From Lactifluus volemus (taxonomy: Eukaryota; Basidiomycota; Agaricomycetes; Russulales; Russulaceae): DNA of 64,000 nucleotides. Each line of letters opens with the position of its first letter. Position 1 is the first letter of the stretch. The position numbers and the translations under genes are program-made. The notes beneath the pieces were generated by a model. That model saw only the letters and a list, made by a program, of their open reading frames with translations. It ran no database searches and was not told the origin of the DNA. The DNA lies in assembly GCA_022376515.1 (NCBI GenBank), contig WTXI01000001.1, positions 1,612,001 to 1,676,000 on the forward strand, given 5' to 3'. This document shows, one piece after another, positions 1 through 12,462 of this stretch.

Positions 1-573
1 CGCCTCATACTCAAGACAGCAACATTGCCAAGGTGGGCGCCAAGGGGGATCGTTTCTCGTTCAGAAAGTTGGATCCTCGAAGAGAGCGAAGTGGATCCAC
101 AGGGAAAGATCGTACGCTGTCTTACTCGGAATCTTGATCACGTCAAGGCTATGCAGGTACATGAAACTCAGATCTTTAGCCAAGTAGGAGAGGGGTGCGT
201 AGATTGGTTTTCAATTTCCCATATGCTAATCCCACCCACCTTTTTCAAAGGAAAACCTTGCAGACTACGGAAGCCCGCATTGTCTCAGGGTTTGGTTGGG
301 GCCTCACGAGACAGATTGAAAACTATGGTCTCGCCCGTTCAGGAAAAATGTCCAACGGGTGCGTCTTTTTCGTAATGTTTATGTTCGCCTCTCAAGTCTT
401 TCTTGCAGTCGCGTGAAGGTGTCGCTCTCATCCTTGACATGATCCGTCAGGCTCGCCAGCAGCCCATGACAGTGGGTTCTTCGTATCTCAGCCCGATCAG
501 CGCCAGTCGTTTCGCGACAGCGCGTCGCCCCTCCGAACATTCTGGATCCGAACCGGATAATCTTTCGTCATAG
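1..573 (+). CDS. UPS1: UPS1/PRELI-family mitochondrial lipid transfer protein, 5' end missing
   Basis: The 3' part of a PRELI/MSF1-domain gene; the window opens inside the coding frame at base 1. Family members carry phosphatidic acid (Ups1) or related phospholipids across the mitochondrial intermembrane space together with Mdm35. Visible family blocks are PRWAPRGIVSRSESWI, the TRNLDH block, TEARIVSGFGWGL and SREGVALILDMIRQ, the last two typical of the C-terminal half. Introns are placed at about 184-250 and 391-411; the last exon ends at TAG 571-573. Two reading-frame problems occur: the frame after the first intron needs one extra A in the A-run at 252-255, and one extra base near 337-340 is needed to read the conserved Ala-Arg-Phe-Arg-Lys-Asn stretch. 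I infer sequence errors. Ups1 is favoured over Ups2/3 by the TRNLDH motif, but the paralogue is not certain. Confidence 0.8.
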
Positions 574-937
574 CGGGCCCTGCATGACAGTTTTAAAATT
601 ATTATTGACCCATAGTTGCTTGCTTGCTTCCCTCCCACGTCACATATCCCATCGCTTTCCCGCTAATAATTACCCTGTCTTGTTACACTTTGTATTAGTA
701 TGCTTGTTGCAATGTGCAGAGTCGGACGTGAGTTCCGTTCCCACACCGTGGTGAAGTCACCCGTTCACTTGATGACGCGGTTCCTGTTTACCTCATTCGT
801 CCTGTTCTTTGGCTGGATCTCTGTCTGTGTGAACATAAATTTATCGTCTACCCTACACATAAAGTACCCCGAGGTGACGTTTACCAGTATGTCAGCCCGT
901 GTTGAACGTTGAACTGACACACCCACAGTAGTAATTC
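574..937. other. Intergenic, UPS1 3' end to RIC1 5' end
   Basis: Tandem-orientation spacer of 364 nt with no coding potential that I trust. It must hold the UPS1 terminator and RIC1 promoter; no clear TATA element seen. Confidence 0.5.
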
Positions 938-3900
938 ATGTACTTCCCCACTTACGTTGCCCGCCAATTCTGCACAGTCCCTTCATTGCCAAATTCTCTC
1001 CCGGAATCGGTACTTGGAATTACGCCAAGCCCTCACAAGTCATTATTTTGCACCGTAACCAGGGATGGTATTGCAATCTGGCGCGTCAGGGTGCGTATAT
1101 GAATTCCTCCAGCTGGACTTGACGAACTCACCCAGGTCCTACCCCCACTATCTAGCCGTTGGCCGTCCTTGCATATCTATCAAGGACTCACACAGTATTA
1201 AAGAACACGGAGAAAACCAATCTGCTCACTGGTCGGTTGATGGAACGCGAATAGTCATTCGGGTGCGGGTGTCGCGTACGACGTCTTGCCAGCGATAGTT
1301 GAAGAACCCACTGCAGAGTACGAAATCATATCTAATCCTTGCCTCCTTGCATCAAAAAACGGACGAAACACCTTACGGTATGCCCCGGTCGGGGCCCAGT
1401 ACTTTGCGTACATTTCTTGCTGGGCCGGGTGAAGCTCTGCCGTTTCAGGCACTTGTAATCCGGTTTGAAGGTGTTATCCGAGTCGAAGGAAACCTCCTTA
1501 GGTCGGTGTTGTTTTCCGAATTCCTCATCTGGGAACCTGCTCATCATCACCAACTAGTGTATCGCCGCGGAAGTATTACATCCTTTTTTCTACGAGGAAC
1601 CCGTCATCTGTTCAGCGTATACCCTGGCCCGTAACCCTTATGCCAGAACCCTATGATGGTGGTGAAGATCAGGATGAGGACTACGAGAGTTGGACACTTA
1701 GTGACCAAGACTTCCCGTGGCTCATCGACGCTAACGGTCAGTAATGTGTTGATGACCGACAGGTCGCCTTTGATATCTGATGTCAATTTAGTCGCGGTTT
1801 GGAACATCTCATGGTTCCGTGGCACGAACGTTGAGTCATGGATCACGTCAGACGGTCGCGCATATCTCGTAGATTTGGTAGAGAGTGATGAATCAGACAC
1901 TGCGGCCTCACACATTGAAGGGACTCAGACGGACGAAGGCGTACGTTTCTCTGGCAAGTACGACATGTTGTAATGAAGCTGATGCATAACTCTCTATCAG
2001 ACCCTGGCAGGTGGAAGCTGGCATTCAAAAATGTCCAGCGACAATACTACTCTTCGACCCAACTTACGGTGGCAAGGCACATGCATACATGACGTGCAAG
2101 TACCCAAATGGGTCCAAAAGCGGAAGCAAGTTCATCCTGATGAAGAACCGAGCACGGATGATTACGAGCAACCTCGACGAGCTGTCAAGGTTGTTGTCAA
2201 CACGAAGTTTTCTCTCATCGCCGTTGGTACCCGTTGGTATGTCTATATATGTTATGCAAGCATAATGTGTTTCGGGTACCGTTGTGATGACCACCTTCCA
2301 CCAGCGGCAACGTCGAATATACAAGCTTTCCTTCGCAGCTTGGTGCAACGCCCAAGCCCCAAGTATTAGAAACACCACAATCTTACAATGTCAAAGATAG
2401 AGGGTCAGTATGTGCCATGGAATGGAGTTCCGACGGATACGTCCTTGCGGTTGGCTGGGAAAAGGGCTGGGCCGTCTGGAGCGTGGCCGGTCGGTGCCTT
2501 GCATGGAGCTTTGGATTGGAGAATCGAACCGACGAAAACAAGTACGACAAAACCTGTTTCGAACTTTCAGCAATGGTATTGAACTCAGATGCCAGATTTG
2601 AAGATATGTTTATGAACGGCATCCGGGACCTTGTAGGCACTCATCTTGGTGTTGAAACTTAGTATTTCACATTTTAACCAGTTCTGGGCCCCTGGTAATT
2701 TCGATCTCTTCGTCCTTTCCATGACAAGGAACGTGGTAAGTGATGATAATACGTGGCTTCGGCTAGTGCTAAATTTGACGTTTCGCACTAGTATCTCACG
2801 GACAACTGTTTGCGGTCCCCTTTGCAAAGAGTGCTGCTACAGGACAACACATTCCTGCAAGTTTTCAGCCTCTCTATGCGCCGTTTTTCGGTATCTGAGT
2901 AGGACCTTTTTAGGACAATGCAGAGTACGCCTTTTGCAGATGGACGATCGCGTCCTGATTTACAGGGGCGCCGATCAGCCCGACATGAGCGTCATTAACC
3001 CAGAGTCTGACGTTTGGGAACATATTAAGGTTCGTCTGTAATAGTCATTCGCCATAGTGATGTCGCTCATATTCCTTTTCTAGATTCCGCAAAAATATCT
3101 GGCAACAAATTGGCCAATCCGCTACTCTGCGATCAGCGCTGACGGAAGGTGGTTGCAATTGCTGGCCGACGAGGAATTACGCATTATAGTTCAACGTCTG
3201 GACGGTGGAAGTCATTTGCGGACGAGTTGCAGGAGCAAGCGTTTACCGTCAAGGGTGGCCTCCTATGGTTCCACATGTCTTGGTTGCCGCGTGGAAGTTG
3301 GCCGATCATGGCAGGTAACGTATTGATAGTGGCACTTCGCTGAAGCCCATCCTTAAAATTTCTCTAGTTGCGACTGTACTCTCGAGATCTGGAACTTAGT
3401 AACCAAAATGTCCTCTTTCGCGAGCCGTTGACCTCGCCGGTGGTTATTTTCTCCCTCGTCGACAACTCGCTATTGGTTTATACGACGGATAATACTCTGC
3501 TTCATTACTTGATCGTGCCAACTGCGGACACGATCAAGTTGCATCTAGCCGGAAGTATTTCCTTTGATGGTGTCATTGTCAATCCTACTGGCGTTCGGGT
3601 CCTAAGCTGGATGATCCTACTGCTCAAAAACGTCCGTTCTCGCATATCATTAGCCGGCCTATGCTCTGACGACTATCTCATATCACAGAACTCGGCGATC
3701 CTGTGGATGACCTTGCCGTGCCACTGTCCTGATGATGGTTGGGGGAGAGTTGGTGTTACTCAAGCCCAGAAAGGTCCATATTTTGAAGCTTGTTGACTGG
3801 ATTTCTCGCTGATCGACACCGATAGTCTGGCGACCATGAAGTTCGTTATGACATGCAGATCCTGGCCGATCGGATAGAGTTTTGCTGGATACATTTACGA

Positions 3901-4965
3901 GGCATTGGAAGCTTGGAGAACTCCTTGTGGGGTTATGACGGACATGGCATGAGAGTTTGGCTCAACGCCTTGACGATTGAAGCTCCGTCAGAGTTATCCC
4001 CCGAAGCACGGACAGGTCATGTCAGGGAAAGTGTAAATGTTCCTCTGGATTTCTACCCACTGTGTAAGTCAAATGACCCATCCTCAGCGCTGAGAAATCT
4101 TACATGACCCAGCCGTCCTGATGAACAAGGGTATAATTATCGGAGCGGAACACGAAAGTAGCGTTGGGGCCACTTTACCTTTTGTGACCTTTCGTCACGC
4201 AACGAGTGTGAGTGAACAGCCAGTTGTCTTGTGGAGTACCTTTAATCGAGGCTACAGTCGCATCTATTTCTGCATCACATTCTACGCTTTCACCTGGAAG
4301 CTGGCCAAGTGCAGGAAGCGGTTTCCTTTGCGTCGCACTACCAACACCTCGTTTTCTTCGCACATGCTCTTGAGATTCTCCTCCACACAGTTGTCGAATC
4401 AGAAGCAACTGGCGAAGATGTGGTGGCGAATGCCGAGGAGAGCATCCTTCCCTCTGTCATCGAGTTTCTGGATCATTTCGACGTCTCCCTTGATGTGGTG
4501 GTGGGATGTGCACGCAAAACTGAAATGACGCGCTGGCGCCGTCTGTTCGACATTGTCGGGGACCCAAAACGTTGTTTGAAGTGCGTCGAAGCTCACTAGT
4601 TTTGGGCCACTTGCTGATTTTTATCGTCTTTGGTATAGACGTGCCTGAGCTCGCAGCGGCTGCGGACGGCGGGCTCGTACCTCATTGTCCTCCATAGCCT
4701 CGAACAACTCGATACAGGCCACGATGATGCGTTCCGGCTCCTACGCAGTGCGGTGGTTGCCAAGGATTGGCAGCTGTGTCGCGAACTGCTCCGGTTTTTA
4801 CACTCCTTGGACGACAGCGGTGCGGTTTTGAAAGAGGCACTGGCTCAGCCTTTCATGTTTGAGACGCAGGTATGAGAGCATATAGCGATATCAATTATGA
4901 GACTGTAATCTCAGTCATCCAAAAGCCACGCGTCTTCACTAAATGAAGGTGGTGGACTGCCGTGA
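938..4965 (+). CDS. RIC1: RIC1, subunit of the Ric1-Rgp1 Rab6/Ypt6 exchange factor
   Basis: Large multi-exon gene whose pieces align by eye with the RIC1 family: N-terminus MYFPTYVARQ, the propeller blocks EHGENQSAHWSVDGTRIVI and MEWSSDGYVLAVGWEKGWAV, WAPGNFDLFVLS, MDDRVLIYRGADQPDMSV, GRRGITHYSS, and the helical C-terminal Ric1 domain with ALEILLHTVVESEA and VVGCARKTEMTRWRRLF. In yeast and animals Ric1 pairs with Rgp1 on the Golgi to activate Ypt6/Rab6 for endosome-to-Golgi retrieval. The ATG at 938 matches the family start. The first intron is best placed at 1095-1155. The last intron (4870-4914) gives a short Ser-rich tail ending at 4965; if it is not spliced, translation stops at about 4875. 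One base appears to be missing in the T-run at 2932-2935, inside the conserved Tyr-Ala-Phe-Leu-Gln stretch. Confidence 0.88.
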
Positions 4966-5692
4966 TGTGCACAGTACACACGAATATTTTAGTCTTATTG
5001 AGCTTTATTACAAGCACAAGTTATCCATCACTGGTACATCTCCGAATGATCCGGTCCAGTAGACGTACCGTAAGTTAGGCACAGAAGGTTTCGCCGGTCT
5101 AAGAAATAAGTTACTGGTCCGATCATGGCACATGGTAGTAGTGCTAAACGATCTGTCTCGGCTACTAAGCGGTATCTTATCGAGTACTCCTGCACTCCTG
5201 ACCCTGCCCCTCACAATCCACGATTAGCAGGAGGGCGGATGTAGATGCAGTACGTAGCGTAAATGTGACGCGCCCTCTCGGAGCGCACGTTCAAATTCAT
5301 GCGGTGGAAGGAATGGCGTGCGCCTAGATAAAGAGACCTGGGCGGCGGGCGGTTCATTAAATTGCTCTTAAGCTCAATCTCAGAGGCTACCAATCAGAGA
5401 CGACATATTCGCGTCGCCATACGACTACCGGCTAGTTGGTTTCCCCCCCCCCCTGGTGAATAAATTACTGTTCTGTGATTATAGGAGAGGGTTCGTTCCT
5501 GCTTTGCGAAAAGTTAGAATAACTTGCTAAAGGTGGACGGTGGCGCTGGGGGTCGTGGTTACGTGTTCGCGCACGGGAGAGAGGTCCCCCCGGAGGTTGT
5601 CAATGTAAAGAAAGCGCCGGCCGGGTTGACCGCGTAGAGAAGTCGTCAAACGCGCGTCAAACGACTCGACGCCCTTCCTTCTTCCCTCGCAA
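4966..5692. other. Intergenic, RIC1 to TIM8
   Basis: Spacer of 727 nt. It contains a poly-C tract at about 5443-5454 and short chance ORFs on both strands without recognisable domains. I see no RNA gene. Confidence 0.5.
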
Positions 5693-6117
5693 ATGGCTGA
5701 CCGCTTTGACGACGCTACCCAGGTCTGAAAGTTCATCCTCATCCCCCCCCCTTTTTTTTTTCTTTATGGTTGTAGTTCTGACATTAAAGGCTATAGAAGG
5801 AACTCCAAGCTTTTCTCGAGCGGGAGCAAGCACAGGCGCGCGTCCAGCAGGCTATCCATACATTCACGAGCATGTGCTGGGACAAGTGGGTTCTTCTTCT
5901 TCTTTTTTCCGTCATATTTCTCATCTTGCCTCATCCTTGATTCAAAAATCAACTCAAACTATCCTCGTCTCCCGGCCACTGGCGCAGATGCATCACTGGC
6001 ACGCCTTCGACGCGATTCTCTCGAAGTGAGGAGAGTTGCTTGGCCAACTGTGTCGAACGGTTTTTGGATACGAGTCTCTTTATGGTGAAAAGGATTGAAT
6101 CCCAGAGGGAGGCTTAG
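5693..6117 (+). CDS. TIM8: Tim8, small Tim chaperone of the intermembrane space
   Basis: Three exons (5693-5722, 5800-5885, 5988-6117) joined by introns of 77 and 102 nt give an 81-residue protein, the usual length for Tim8. It carries the twin CX3C signature: CWDKC, then CLANC after the conserved FSRSEES segment, followed by the amphipathic helix VERFLDTSLFMVKRIESQ. Small Tim proteins form the Tim8-Tim13 hexamer that escorts hydrophobic precursors such as Tim23 through the mitochondrial intermembrane space; the four cysteines form two disulfides made by Mia40. No frame problem is present and all splice sites are GT..AG. The gene is too fragmented to appear as one long open frame. It converges on the acyltransferase gene 200 nt downstream. 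Confidence 0.93.
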
Positions 6118-6317
6118 ACATCCTGGAATGCACTCCAAAAAGTCACGGTATATAGAGATCACTATGTTGGATCACTACTACTTCTATCAGATATAATAAT
6201 TTCAAACGTCTGCCAACCTTTTTATGTAGCACAAAAACAAGCAACCACCAAACCATCCAATCTTGTGATGTAGAGATAACAACAGAAATGTGTAAACTGT
6301 AGTTGGTCATTGTATCG

Positions 6318-7842
6318 TCAACTTTGAGCCCAGATGAATGCGATTATAATTGGGATGAAGAAGCAGAAAGCATAGAGAATTTCTCGTTTGTGCCTCAGCT
6401 GAAGCGGCACGTCGATCTCAGGATGTTTTTTGAGAGACGATGAGAATGAGCCAGTGTCGTAAAAGTGTTGGATAAGTTGGTCTTTCTCGGTCCAACGATC
6501 CCGTAACCAAGTATCAAACACCTGCCGCTCATCCTCAGGAACTTGAACCATTTGCCCGTGAGGAGAGTCATGTGGTAGGGCTCCGGAATTACCGCGGGCT
6601 TGAGATATATTGCCGATGGGTACTTCCTTGGCCACGTCAAATCGGCGGATGTGCATATGAACGACGGGAGGAGGTACGCCATCAAGGATAACAGATCGCA
6701 GAGAGTAATACGATAGTGGGTATCCCGAGGAGGGAACTCCTGGAAAGGCCAGTTGAGCCGACTGGTGACTGAGATGAAATGGGACGTACCGGGGTACGCC
6801 ACGGTGATGTCAAGTAATTGCAGATCCGGTACACATGACGATAGGGCACGCAGACTGTGGTGCAACCCTGTTGACCGTGGAAGTATGGTATAATTCATGT
6901 CGGACTATGAAATCACGATGGGTAGAGGACAGTAGGGTGAGGTAGAGAACTTACAATGCCAAGTTTGTCGGCAAACTTTTTGCTAATAGGCCGTGTCCCT
7001 TCACTGGCAATGTAACCCTCTGGCCAGAGGATGAAAGTGAGGGAAGTATCATATTTCTGAGCCGTCCGACCCACGAGGGAGAGCTGCTTTACAAGGTGGA
7101 GACGGTCGGAAGCCCAAGAGCGGGCCAAGAAGATAAAGTTGAAGAATTGGTGCACTTGAACGCCAAGGCAACGAGATTAAGAAAGAGGTCAGGTGAGATG
7201 AGATTAATGGACTTGCCCAGCCAAAGATGGGGACCCATTTTAGACTTTTCTTCAGGACAATGCAGACATCTCGATGAGTGTCCATAAAGTATGCCAAGCA
7301 CCATGTATACCACCAGTCCAGATAGATCTGAACAGGGGTAAGTAAGGTGAGTCTCGATTGATCCAAGTACTGACTTGGTGATTCGCTATAAGGACAGACT
7401 TGCGGGGAAGATTGAGAGCCAAGACGCGACCGTCGCTATCTCGTATAGCGATTTTGTCAATCTCGTGCTGTGAAAAGGCACCGGGGCCATCGTGTTGGAG
7501 TGTTATGAGGAGAGTGGAAGGTGCAAACCATTGGGAAATGAAGACTAGAGATGAGAAATGAGTAGAAATAGGGAAGAGGGTAACCAAGAAGAGCTGACCA
7601 AGAAGGGTACCACCTGCACCCTTGCTGAGACGAACCCCAAGATTATGGAGCTCGATCGCGAATTGAAAGGGCAGGAATTGAAGGGGTAATAAGATGATAA
7701 GCTGAGAAGCATTGATCATGAGAGAACCAAAGCTGAGAAGGATAAAAGAGAGTATTCCAAAGAAGAATTGAGCCCATGAAGTGGGAGATCGTTTGGATAT
7801 CGGAATCGAATGAATACCTTCACTCATCGCAGAACAAAACAA
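6318..7842 (-). CDS. Lysophospholipid acyltransferase (LPLAT/PlsC family, Cst26/LCLAT1-like)
   Basis: Membrane-bound glycerolipid acyltransferase. Start at 7842 or, equally likely, the internal Met at 7827. Hydrophobic segments near the N-terminus (ILSFILLSFGSLMI and LPLQFLPFQFAIEL) precede motif I, read across an intron as NHQIYLDWW, giving the catalytic H-x4-D. Further on come KKSLKWVPIFGW, FFNFIFLARSW and FILWPEG, the motif III region. The C-terminal block with LDGVPPPVVHMHIRRFDV matches eukaryotic acyl-CoA:lysophosphatidate/lysophosphatidylinositol acyltransferases such as yeast Cst26 and animal LCLAT1. A C-terminal hydrophobic stretch (YAFCFFIPIIIAFIWAQ) is a likely last membrane anchor. 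At least three introns. The substrate cannot be told from sequence; lysophosphatidic acid or lysophosphatidylinositol are the family options. Divergent from the hydrolase gene across 264 nt. Confidence 0.85.
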
Positions 7843-8106
7843 AAAGGAAGTTGGGCCGAAATTAGCCGGATTGAGTACTCTGATTGCTTAACCCGCCCGC
7901 CCGCCCCCGCATGGTTACCAGAAGAGAAAGAGTCAGAATGTCAATATCAGTCCTCTGACTCTACTCCTTCCTTCCCTCCCCCCGACACTCTTTTCTTTTT
8001 TTTTATCTTTTATCATTTTTTATTTTTTAATGTCCCCCACGACGTCCCTTCCGCCTCCACCATCGTCGATAACCTTACTCCCTTTCCTCTGCACTCGTCA
8101 CTCACA

Positions 8107-11100
8107 ATGGACCCTTCCGCCCTACCCAAGGGCAAAGAGAAAGCACCAGCTACGCCAATTTCGATCCCGGAAATAGCTTTTCCAGTTCGTCGCGCATCCT
8201 ACTTTGACCGGTATCCCCGTCAGTCATCCCATACTACGCCTCAATCGCTCATCAAAGACACTACCCCCATGGACGCACCACTCGCAATCATGGCGCTTCT
8301 GCCAGCACACTTCACACTGATCTCTCCTCAAATTCTAATTTTGCCAACGGAACAACCTTAGCAGAGTCAAGTGGCCGCCCCACCGATCTTCGCCTATCTT
8401 CCTCCCGCTATACCCGCAACGACGATCTCATTTTCAAACCCTCCTCACCCCGCCGTCGTTCCCGTCGAGCTCCCCACAGATCTTCAGCGGAACACTTCGA
8501 CCTTTCCCACCTCCGAATATCTGATTCCTCTTCTCTCACCCAGCTTGAAACCCCACCCCAGACGCCAATAGACCTTTCTACTCCTCGCCCTCTCTTCGAT
8601 CCCTTTTCCGTCGTCGTCTCCGCTCCCATCCCTGGCGTAGAGACCATGGACGCCCTCGTCGACGGCATGAACAGTTTAGGAAAAGATGACTTGTTCATGG
8701 GCTCAGGTGGCATCTCCGCTCGTTCAAAGCGTAATAAAGATAGATTCCACCCACTCCATCAACCTCCACTTCCTACCCCTCCACCCGGTGTCACTCTGGC
8801 GGTGGTTTGCGTCGCAGAACGTCCCCCAACTCGCGAGCTTCTCCTCATGATGATGGAACCGACGCTGACAACGATGCTGATGCCGATGATGATGACGAGG
8901 CGTGCCCACGCATACCTAAAACTCTTTCTGCTCGTCAGTCTTCTCGCTCCAAACCTACAAAGCCGACCCCTCCTCCAACCCCGACCGTTTCCTCTCTTTC
9001 TCAATCTACTGACGGTAGCCCTCCACCATCACCTGGGCTCTCTCGTACCGATTCAAAGGCCGTCGCCCCTTCCATCTCAGAAATCATTCGTACATATGCG
9101 CCTCCACAACAGCAAACCCGCTCTCGCCCATCTACAGCCCGTGACTCGTTAAAAGCGAGCGCAAGCAGCCATGGCCATGAAACCGTCTACGAAGAACAGG
9201 AATCAGATCCCGAACCGGTCTCTGCAGCAGAGGAAGCCGAGCTTGTCTCACGCACATCAATAGATAGCATCGCCGAAGAAGTGAGAAAGACGCTCCGCAA
9301 TCAAACAACTTCTCCAGTCCTTCAAGCTCTGAGTTCGCAATCCTCACGTTCCCGACACTCATTCATGTCCGAGCGTTCCTCCCTTCAGGGTTCTCCCTGG
9401 GTGGAAAGTCGCCGTTTATCACCTCACAACGCTCCAGACCCCTCTGACCAACTGTCCACGGTTGACTTTACCCCTCGGCCGACCAAGTCGCAGGCCATTG
9501 CAGAATATCTTCGTTCCGTCAGATTGACAACCCTGCTCAACCTCACTCGTCCCCCACACGCATCCGTAGAGAACCCTCTGATCGTGAGCTTATCGGACCT
9601 GGGGAGTCGAACAGGTCACCCTCTCGTCGTCTTCTTAGGCCTTGGTGGCGTACGATATATTTCGGGTCTCTACGATGAGATGGCAGAATACCTTGGTATC
9701 CGTCTCATCACAATCGATAGGTGAGCTTTGTTTGGATGAGCTTATGCTTTTTTTTTTTTTACGAGGATTGTAGGTGGGGAATTGGTCGGACCGAAGTGCC
9801 AAAGTCTAAATCAGCGCGGGGTATCCCCGAATGGGCTTCGGCTGTGGAAGAAATTCTCGACCTTCTACACATTGACCAATGTAGCGTAATGGCCCATTCA
9901 GCTGGTGCCCCTTACGCCTTGTCATTTGCAAATAAAGTTCCTGAGCGCGTTCGTGGTGAAATTTTACTTCTCGCCCCTTGGGTCGGTGGCGTGGAAGGAG
10001 GTTCGTGTTCCCTCTTCGAATCATGTAATACTCTATCTTACCTCGTCTTACCAGCTGGTTACAAATGGCTCAAATATGTACCCACTGGTATTCTCAAGAC
10101 CGCCCAAGCTGCGGAGTGGAAGATCCAAGCGTGGATGCTTGGCAAACCTCCAACAATTGCATTCCGCGGTATCGGTTACGACGTCAGGTCTGCCACACCC
10201 ACACCACCTAACCCAGCTGCGCGTCGTCGATCTCCAGACAAGAGTTCCAGCCCGATACCACTTGCAAACGCTACGCGGCGTCCTAGCTTTGATTCGAGCG
10301 TATTCAGCGATTACGATGACTTGCGGGACTTTGAGGGTCGTTTCGATAGTCGAAGTACTCTCGGCGCTAGGAGTTCAGGCTCCCACCGAAGTCGCACGGT
10401 GAGCGAGAGTAAGTCCCGGTCGACATTTGCGCGCAAGACATCAAGAGGCTTCTTGACTAGACTCAAAGGCGGCTCGAATCAGTTGCCACCTCCATCTCCT
10501 GTAGAGAAACCTAACCCTTCTCCTGGAGGACGGAGGTTGAAGGCGTTGCGCTCCATGGGCTCGCTCAGACGATCGTCCACGTCACGACCAAATAGAATGT
10601 TGACAATGTCACCTCAGGTTCCCCAACCGCTCTCTGTCGATGTCGATGTCGGGCTCGGCTTTGACGCGTTCAGCTGGACAAGTGTCACCAACCCAGGCGG
10701 TCTTCCTCAGGGTCATCCCACGACACCTCCAGAATGTCTTAATCGCCGTGCAGCTGGTCGTCGGTCGTTGTCTCATAGTGCTACTACACGATCGTCCCCG
10801 CCCTCCCTCGTGTCTTCTCCGCGCACAAGCATCCCTACATCTCCCGTAACCGAAGAGAGAGCAAGCATCACTGCGACGAGTGCCTACCAGGCCGCGCTAG
10901 GCAACGCGCTGATCGCTGCAGCTCATGCCGAATCTTCCCGCGGGACCCACAGCGATCTATTGCAAATTTTGAACCACGATCAGCAGCCGTGGGGATTTTC
11001 ATATGCGGCGTACCCGCACACTGTGCGCGTGTGGTACGGCGATCGCGACGAGAAGATTGCCGAGAACGCGGTGAGCTGGATGGAACGAACTATGGGACAG

Positions 11101-11214
11101 GGTCGCTGTCGCGTGCAGGTTGTGCGTGGCGCGGACCATGGACTAATGTACCGCAGCAACGTCGTCGTGGAAGTGCTGGAACGTGTGCGAGATATCTGGG
11201 AAGGTCCCCCCTGA
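8107..11214 (+). CDS. Alpha/beta-hydrolase domain protein with long disordered regions
   Basis: ATG 8107; intron 8211-8257 (47 nt) joins the start exon to a long Ser/Pro-rich frame, and intron 9721-9773 splits the hydrolase core at Asp-Arg-Trp. The fold begins around GHPLVVFLGLGGVRY, has the nucleophile elbow in AHSAGAPYA, and ends with an acid/His pair suggested by WYGDRDE and GADHGLMY. About 260 disordered, Ser/Arg-rich residues interrupt the core between elbow and the acid strand, and some 450 disordered residues precede it. This resembles uncharacterised basidiomycete alpha/beta hydrolases; lipase or esterase activity is a family guess. No signal peptide. Frame changes once near 8787-8806 without a usable intron; one extra base near 8794-8803 gives a continuous Thr-Leu-Gly-Gly-Gly-Leu-Arg reading. 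Confidence 0.75.
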
Positions 11215-12462
11215 AAACCTAGACAAAACCAATCCTCCTAGCTGGACGTGTGGTCCCGCGGTGCTATAGGGTGAATTATGGTTATTTTTTTTATTTGACC
11301 CCCATTCCACCCTTCATTCTTTTTTTGATTTCTTTCTGCATACCTATCTCTTAATATCATGTATACTTATTCGGATTCGGATACCAGTTCTTGACAGCCT
11401 TTTCGTTTTTTCACTCTCTCACTGTATCGTTTTTAGGCGCAGTCTGTCCTTAATTCCACTTTCCACTACTGCACTACCTACCTACCCTTTTTTTACTTGC
11501 TACATCGCAGCTTGCAATGCAAATAATAACACACCCTCGAGAATCTGAAGGTGTTCTGCTGTTACTCGTCGCTTTGCCTGACTGATTTTAAATGCGATTC
11601 GCACACCTGCCAAGGTTGAGAATCCCTTCTACGTCAACTTGTATTGGGCCAGTAAAGAACGCATCACAGAAGAACTGACAACTTGATAACCCCGGTAAAG
11701 GGCTATCACTTCACATTCACGATAATGATAACAAAGCTAGCTGGATGGCAACTCCGGGGATGTGGATTACTTCAAAGTCAAAGGAAATGGAGCTCTGTCC
11801 GGTTTGCTTTCGTTGCTCAAGAATATGCTCAGGCCTCGACATATCAGGGCCAAATGATTTTTAGATGAAAGAGATTCGGATCCTCCGAAGAAAGCTACTG
11901 ATACGCATTTACAAGGAGCGTACTAAGGTGTATTCTCAAAAGGTTGGACAATGTACTACAGGAGCAGTGGCCTCACGGATGACTTGGATTCTGCTCAGCT
12001 GCAAAAGATAAATCTCCCTCAAATTTACAAATAGGCACATTATCTGGGTTCAAGAGATAGAGGAGTAGAAGAATTGGTGGGGTCACCGGGACCTAGCACT
12101 GTCACGCAGCTGCATGCAGCGTTGCGCATACCAGTATCACATTCCTTTCCTTTGCGAGAGGCCGTAAGGACGTACATTTGGCTCGTAGATTAGTACAAGC
12201 TCTTTAGCGCCTCCTAACCAACCAACCAACGTGAACCCGTCATAGCAAAGCATGAAACAAATTCGCGCGTTTCAGCAAAGCGGGGTAAAAGGGGGTCAGT
12301 ACGAGCATGCATCTGCCTATCTGCGGGGTGTCGCTGCCCATGAACTGCGTTTAGGGTGGAGACTGTAGAAATGGATGCAGGACAAAAAATCAGCAATATG
12401 AATACGAGTGTGCTCACGCTCGCACGTACAACAGCTTAACTGCTCCCTCTACACCGCTCGTT
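11215..12462. other. Convergent intergenic region, 1.25 kb
   Basis: Lies between the 3' ends of the hydrolase (+) and the membrane-protein gene (-). The part just after the hydrolase stop is T-rich with several T-runs, as expected of a 3' UTR. The rest (about 11,600-12,400) shows only short chance ORFs. No tRNA or repeat recognised. Confidence 0.5.

Noticed and set aside
1081..1160. Apparent frameshift between the first two RIC1 exons
   Set aside because: An intron at 1095-1155 with GTATAT donor and CTAG acceptor restores the frame into the HGENQSAHW block.
5440..5456. Poly-C tract as a functional element
   Set aside because: A simple homopolymer; nothing around it suggests function, and run length is unreliable here.
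7140..7250. GC-AG intron in the acyltransferase gene
   Set aside because: A GT donor four bases further on gives the expected Gly-Trp-Ala-Met junction.
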